Origin: Nocardioides sp. HDW12B
GTDB lineage: Bacteria > Actinomycetota > Actinomycetes > Propionibacteriales > Nocardioidaceae
Length of the DNA stretch: 64,000 nt
Direction of reading: 5' to 3'
Assembly: GCF_011299595.1 (NCBI RefSeq)
Contig: NZ_CP049867.1
Coordinates: forward strand, 2,914,001-2,978,000
The notes below the pieces were generated by a model that saw nothing but the letters and a program-made list of their open reading frames with translations, had not been told where the DNA came from and did no database searches. Shown here in pieces: positions 59,727 through 64,000 of this stretch; position 1 is the stretch's first letter, and the number at the start of each line of letters is the position of its first letter. The position numbers and the translations under genes are program-made.

Positions 59727-62663
59727 TCAGTAGTACTCACGGACATAGCCCAGCGCCTTCTCGAAGACGTCGTTCTCGCGGATCTTGAACTGAACGTAGA
59801 GCGTCCTGCGCAGCGCCTGCCGGACCTCCTGGTCGCCTCGAATGGTCGACTGCCAGCCCTCAAAGCGGACAGCTCGAACTACCTCGTCGATTCGATTGAC
59901 GACATTCTCGACGATGATCGGGGTTTCCTCACCCTTGAGGGCCTCGAATAGCTCGGTGAGCGCCGCTTTGCCCTGCTCCTCCCGGGGCACGTCGGCAGCG
60001 GCCTTGCCCGCGGCGACGGTGTCACGGGCCAGTTCCAAGAGCTCGCGCAGGAAGTCCAGGCTGGACTGCTGGATGTCGGCGTACTTCTCCCGGAGCGCGT
60101 TGAGGCGCTGCCCGAGCTCGATGAAGACCGGGTTGTTGAGGTGGCGCGCGATCCGGGCGGTGATCTGCTTCTCGACCTCCTCAATCGGGACGTCCTTGCG
60201 CTTTCCCGTCATCAGGTCCTCGATGGTCTGAGCATCCAGGACAATCGTTTCGGCGCCTCGCGGGATCTCGACCTCGACGTGCTCGTTGATCAGGTCGATC
60301 GTCTTCGCTCCGAGAGCGTGCCACACCAGACGGCCGGCAATGTCGGACGGGCGCACGGACTCGTAGACGTCGGTCAACCAGCGGTAGTCATCGCGGTACT
60401 GGGCGAGCATCGGATCGGGGCTAAGGGCCTCCCACAACTGCGAGACGACGCTGTACGCCAGACCGAATGCATCCTTGGCCCCGTCGTCCGCGATCGCCGA
60501 CTGTGCTTGAACGAGTCCCGCGTAGCCGCCGACGGTCCGATCGACTCCGGGGAAGAACGCCAGAGCCGCGGCCATGGCCGGCTCGAGCTGCTTCTTGAGC
60601 TCCTCGATGTTGGAGATCAGCTGCTGCACGGACTTCTCGTCGAAGGCCAGCGACTTGGCGACGTCGTCGAAGATGCCGAGGTAGTCGACGATCAACCCAT
60701 GGGTCTTGTTGGGCGGGTGGACCCGGTTGGTGCGGGTGATCGCCTGAAGGAGCGTGTGCTCCTTGAGCGGTTTGTCGAGGTACTGGCAGTGCAAGATCGG
60801 TGCGTCGAACCCCGTCAGCAACTTCGCCGTGACGATGATGATCTTCAGCGGATCGGCCGGGTCGTTGAATCGCGCGACGACCTGCTCCAGCGCCTCCGCT
60901 CCCGGTGTCCACCTCGCCCAGTCCGGCGAGTCGCCGCGGGACTTAGACATCACGATCGTCGAGACGTCCGGGCCGAGGTGCTTGTCGAGCTCCTCCTTGT
61001 ACGCAACGCACGAGGCCTTGTCGTAAACGACGACCTGCGCCTTCAACCCCTGCGGTTCGACCTTGGAGCGGAAGTGGTCGGCGATGTCGGAAGCGATCTT
61101 CGCGATCCGTGACGGGGTCTTGATCAGAACCTCGATCGATGCGGCCTTCCTCGACAGCGTGATCTTGTCCGCCTCCGTCAGTCGCTCCTCAATTGCGAGT
61201 TCCTCGAACGCGGTGTCGATCGCCTCCTGGTCGATGTGCAGCTCAGACAAACGCGGCTCGAAGTGCAACGGCAGGGTCGCCCCGTCGCGGATGGAGTCGT
61301 GGAAGGAGTACCGGGACAGATAGCCGCCCTCGTCCTCGGGCGACCCGAACCACATGAACGTGTTGCGGTCGCGCTTGTTGATCGGCGTGCCGGTCAGGCC
61401 GAAGAGGAAAGCATTGGGCAGCGCCTCGCGCATCTTCTGCCCGTAGTCGCCCTCCTGAGAACGGTGCGCCTCGTCGACCATCGCAATGATGTTGTCGCGC
61501 GCGTCGAGCACGCCCGGCGCCTCGCCGAACTTGTGGATCGTGGTGATGATGACCTTCCGCGCACCCTGGCTCAGCAGCGTCTGTAATTGGGCGCGCGAGT
61601 CGGTCGAGACAAGGCCGGGTACGTCGGAGGCGTTGAAGGTGCCAGTGATCTGAGTGTCGAGGTCGATGCGGTCGACCACGATCAGGATCGTCGGGTTGGT
61701 CAGCGCAGCCATCGCCCGCAGTTTGAGCGCGGTGAAGACCATGAGCAGCGACTTTCCCGAGCCCTGGAAGTGCCAGATCAGACCCTGCTTGATCTTGCCC
61801 AGCAGTACCCGCTCGACGATCAGGTTGGTCGCTTGGAACTGCTGGAACCGAGCGATGATCTTGATCTTGCGGTGCTTCTTGTCGGTGGCGTAGATCGTGA
61901 AGAACCGCAGAAACTCCAGTACTGCCGCCGGCTTGAGGACACCCTCGACCGCCTCTCCGACCGCGACCAGACCGACCTTGGCCGGGGCATCATCTTCGGT
62001 TGTCTCCTCGCGCCAGGGACCCCACAGCTCCACCGGCATCCCGACCGTGCCGTAGCGGAGGTCCTTACCTTCGGTGGCGAAGGAGAATACGTTGGGCACG
62101 AAGAATTGCGGCACGCTCTGCTCGTAGTCGTCGTGGACCTGAGCAGCAGCGTCGATCCACGTGTACGCCGCCCGAACCGGCGTCTTCGCCTCACCCACCA
62201 CCAGCGGGAAGCCGTTGCACCACAGCACCAGATCGAAGCGCTTATCGACGCGTCCCTGCTTGAAGGTGACTTCGGTCGAGATCACCCACTGGTTCGATGA
62301 GTCATCCGCGGGTTCATCGAAGTTGATCAAGCGGACCGTCGTGTGCTCGCCGTTCGGGCCGAAGGGCATCGACTTCTGGCCCGTCAGCCATGCCATGAAC
62401 TCCTCGTTCGCCACGACCGGATGCGGGCTGGTCCGGGCGGCGATCAGGATCGCGCGGAGGTTGTAGATCACCTCGTCTGCCTTGTCCGGGTCGGCCGCGA
62501 TCTCCGGGTTCAACCGGATCAGCGCAGCCTTGACCAAGCCTTCGAGCATTACCTCGTCGGTCTGTCGCGGAAGCTCGTTGCCTGCGAGTGACTGGACGTT
62601 GGTCGATTCCACCAGGTCGCGGACAAAGTCTCGGACTGAGTTGGCCTCGTTGAACTGAGCCAT
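59727..62663 (-). CDS. hsdR: Type I restriction endonuclease subunit R
   Basis: 978 residues; ATG 62663 overlaps the hsdS stop (TGATG). The N-terminal nuclease shows RFDLVLWCNGFPLVVGEAKTP with Asp and Glu-x-Lys (about 142-160). The helicase motor has Walker A WHFQGSGKSLLMVF (about 302), DEAH-like MVDEAHRSQEGDYG (about 396), TGTPINKRDRNTF (about 415) and motif VI LLQAITRTNRVHPP (about 640). The C-terminal helical domain contacts the methylase. HsdR cuts unmodified foreign DNA after ATP-driven translocation. Last gene of hsdM-hsdS-hsdR. Confidence 0.96.
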   Translation of the reverse strand: MAQFNEANSVRDFVRDLVESTNVQSLAGNELPRQTDEVMLEGLVKAALIRLNPEIAADPDKADEVIYNLRAILIAARTSPHPVVANEEFMAWLTGQKSMPFGPNGEHTTVRLINFDEPADDSSNQWVISTEVTFKQGRVDKRFDLVLWCNGFPLVVGEAKTPVRAAYTWIDAAAQVHDDYEQSVPQFFVPNVFSFATEGKDLRYGTVGMPVELWGPWREETTEDDAPAKVGLVAVGEAVEGVLKPAAVLEFLRFFTIYATDKKHRKIKIIARFQQFQATNLIVERVLLGKIKQGLIWHFQGSGKSLLMVFTALKLRAMAALTNPTILIVVDRIDLDTQITGTFNASDVPGLVSTDSRAQLQTLLSQGARKVIITTIHKFGEAPGVLDARDNIIAMVDEAHRSQEGDYGQKMREALPNAFLFGLTGTPINKRDRNTFMWFGSPEDEGGYLSRYSFHDSIRDGATLPLHFEPRLSELHIDQEAIDTAFEELAIEERLTEADKITLSRKAASIEVLIKTPSRIAKIASDIADHFRSKVEPQGLKAQVVVYDKASCVAYKEELDKHLGPDVSTIVMSKSRGDSPDWARWTPGAEALEQVVARFNDPADPLKIIIVTAKLLTGFDAPILHCQYLDKPLKEHTLLQAITRTNRVHPPNKTHGLIVDYLGIFDDVAKSLAFDEKSVQQLISNIEELKKQLEPAMAAALAFFPGVDRTVGGYAGLVQAQSAIADDGAKDAFGLAYSVVSQLWEALSPDPMLAQYRDDYRWLTDVYESVRPSDIAGRLVWHALGAKTIDLINEHVEVEIPRGAETIVLDAQTIEDLMTGKRKDVPIEEVEKQITARIARHLNNPVFIELGQRLNALREKYADIQQSSLDFLRELLELARDTVAAGKAAADVPREEQGKAALTELFEALKGEETPIIVENVVNRIDEVVRAVRFEGWQSTIRGDQEVRQALRRTLYVQFKIRENDVFEKALGYVREYY

Positions 62664-63799
62664 CAGTTGCCTCCGAAGACATCCGCTAGGAGCGACGAAC
62701 GCAGGCCGACGAGGGTGTCAGCTTCCGCCTCAAGGCTCCCGACCGCTCGGCGGTGATTACCAACCAGCAGGTGGAGAACACTCCTGTCCTCCGGCCAAGG
62801 CACCTCGACCTTCATGAGGTCGCCCTTGTTGAGCTTCCGAACAATCGTCGTTGTCTCTCGTGCCTCCATCGCAGCGCGCCCGAGCGGGTGCGCAAGGAGC
62901 GCCTGCAAGAGATAGGCGTCCTCAGTCGATAGACCCACCACTGAAGTGATCTGCTGATTGGAGATACCTGGCTTTTCGATGACTGCGGACTTGCCCATAT
63001 CGCCGCCGATACAGGCGACAGCGACCGAGTTCGGAAGGAGCCGACGGCCGGCTTTGGCGCCAGCCTCACTGACCTTCTGGCGTGCCACGCGAACCGTGTC
63101 TCCCTCGATCTCGGACGGTGTGTAGAACGGGACATCTTCGCTGTCCCAGAATGTCCGGTTCGACTTCGACGGGGTCGACCCAGTCACACAATCGCCGATG
63201 CGTCCGACCGGCTGGAGTGCCTCAAGGGACCACAACTCTCGGATCTTCACCGCGAGCACAGTCCGAACTTCGGTGACCAAGTTCCGAGTTGCGAGCCGGT
63301 TGGCCTCGACCGCCCAGACCAAGGCGGCGATGCGCTTCTGCTCGTCGAGTGGTGGGAGATCGAACTCCTGCACTTTGAGGTCACGCCAGTTGACTGTCGG
63401 AGAGAGCGATCCGACTGAGATCTCGATGGCGCGCTCGAGAAAGTAGTCGCTGGAGAGGAAGACGGGAAGGAAGTCGGGGTCGACGTAGTCCGGCCGCGCA
63501 CGAAGGACGAGTGCGTGCGCCGAGCAGATGCCCTCAAACTCGGCTTTGGCGACCTTCTTCTGGTAAGCGCGGCGCCGGCCGAAGATCACGTCACCCGGAA
63601 GGAATCGCAGCTTCTGGGCTTCCACCCTTTCGGGGGCATCCCAACGTGTGACCGTCATTCCTCCCGGGTCCAGGTGCTCAAGGCCGACATACCGATCGAC
63701 ACCCGCCTCGGACGGGTTGTCGACACGATCGGTGACGCTGTCGATGACGTCGCCGAAAGCAACGCGCTTCCAGGTGGACTTGTCGAGGTTAAGACTCAT
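62663..63799 (-). CDS. hsdS: Type I restriction system specificity subunit S
   Basis: 378 residues from ATG 63799, overlapping the hsdM stop by 4 nt. Two target-recognition domains, each followed by a helix: TRD1 about 5-150 ending with VNWRDLKVQEFDLPPLDEQKRIAALV, TRD2 about 190-330 ending with RKLNKGDLMKVEVPWPEDRS. The two halves differ, so it should read a two-part asymmetric sequence. The TRDs decide the recognition site of the whole system; the site cannot be read from the sequence alone. TRD exchange is a common source of variation. Confidence 0.95.
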   Translation of the reverse strand: MSLNLDKSTWKRVAFGDVIDSVTDRVDNPSEAGVDRYVGLEHLDPGGMTVTRWDAPERVEAQKLRFLPGDVIFGRRRAYQKKVAKAEFEGICSAHALVLRARPDYVDPDFLPVFLSSDYFLERAIEISVGSLSPTVNWRDLKVQEFDLPPLDEQKRIAALVWAVEANRLATRNLVTEVRTVLAVKIRELWSLEALQPVGRIGDCVTGSTPSKSNRTFWDSEDVPFYTPSEIEGDTVRVARQKVSEAGAKAGRRLLPNSVAVACIGGDMGKSAVIEKPGISNQQITSVVGLSTEDAYLLQALLAHPLGRAAMEARETTTIVRKLNKGDLMKVEVPWPEDRSVLHLLVGNHRRAVGSLEAEADTLVGLRSSLLADVFGGN

Positions 63800-64000
63800 G
63801 CCGACACCTCCGATCGGAGCACGGTGAGGACGTCGGTGATCGCGGCCTCCGACTCGGCAGCCGCGACCCTCCACTCGGCCAGCGCATCGACTACGTCGAT
63901 CTTCTCGCCAGCATCGCCAGCCTTCACGCCTGCGACGTACAGCGGGATCGCGAGGCTGAAGGACCTGCCTGCGATCTGATCGACAGTCGCCACTACCGCG
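63796..64000 (-). CDS. hsdM: Type I restriction system methylase subunit M, C-terminal part
   Basis: The frame is open to the window end; only the last 67 residues are visible. They include DQIAGRSFSLAIPLYVAGV, which resembles the typical N/Y-rich segment near the end of HsdM, followed by a helical tail (ALAEWRVAAAESEAAITDVLTVLRSE). The stop overlaps ATG of hsdS. The methylase catalytic motif (NPPF/DPPY) lies outside the window. Assignment rests on position and tail features. Confidence 0.82.
   Translation of the reverse strand, partial: AVVATVDQIAGRSFSLAIPLYVAGVKAGDAGEKIDVVDALAEWRVAAAESEAAITDVLTVLRSEVSA

Overview
The window is a chromosomal segment of a very high-GC actinobacterium. Frequent GTG starts, 4-nt ATGA/GTGA gene overlaps, a PafBC pair, a SigE-type sigma factor, cobalamin-riboswitch control of a class Ia ribonucleotide reductase, and dispersed repeats of the type TGGTCGAGC..GTCGAGACC all fit the Nocardioidaceae, probably a Nocardioides-like genus. 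The genus is an inference from style; no rRNA or other marker is present. About 45 protein genes fill the window. No tRNA, rRNA, CRISPR array or transposase was found.

Left part (1-24.7 kb). A truncated ROK regulator, a FetB-like permease, a WYL regulator divergent from a DHA2 drug exporter, a lipase-like hydrolase and a GAF histidine kinase come first. Next is a minus-strand cluster (12854 down to 6744): a TasA/camelysin-like protein, a SipW-type signal peptidase, a four-repeat Ig-like surface protein, a 4-TM protein, a response regulator and a histidine kinase with a decayed ATP-binding domain. The two exported-protein genes share an 18-bp element at identical distance from the same -10 box. 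Then come an MFS/DeoR divergent pair, a NatAB-like ABC exporter, a PAS-GAF-GAF-SpoIIE phosphatase, an AbiEi/DUF559 protein, a YeeE/YedE transporter, a YdeI family protein, and a sigma factor with its membrane partner.

Middle (24.7-38.7 kb). nrdAB is preceded by two NrdR boxes exactly 31 bp apart and a cobalamin riboswitch. Downstream is a tightly coupled three-gene operon (38649 to 28878) coding for 750, 792 and 1715 residue proteins. They have recognisable conserved family motifs but no known function, and form the best candidate here for an undescribed multi-protein system.

Right part (38.8-54.4 kb). A dual-specificity-type phosphatase, a TPP-dependent enzyme, an MMPL exporter with a NarL-type two-component system, two NERD-domain proteins (one a helicase), a YbjN/TY-Chap-like protein, a beta-lactamase-fold hydrolase, a VapBC module with an operator at the start codon, and the DNA-damage activator PafBC. 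Near 54.5 kb the base composition becomes clearly less GC-rich and a defence island begins: McrC-McrB, then type I HsdR-HsdS-HsdM (HsdM cut by the window end). A shared dyad brackets the McrBC cassette. REP-like repeats have entered coding sequence at the C-terminus of NrdA and in the linker and 3' end of the NarL-type regulator.
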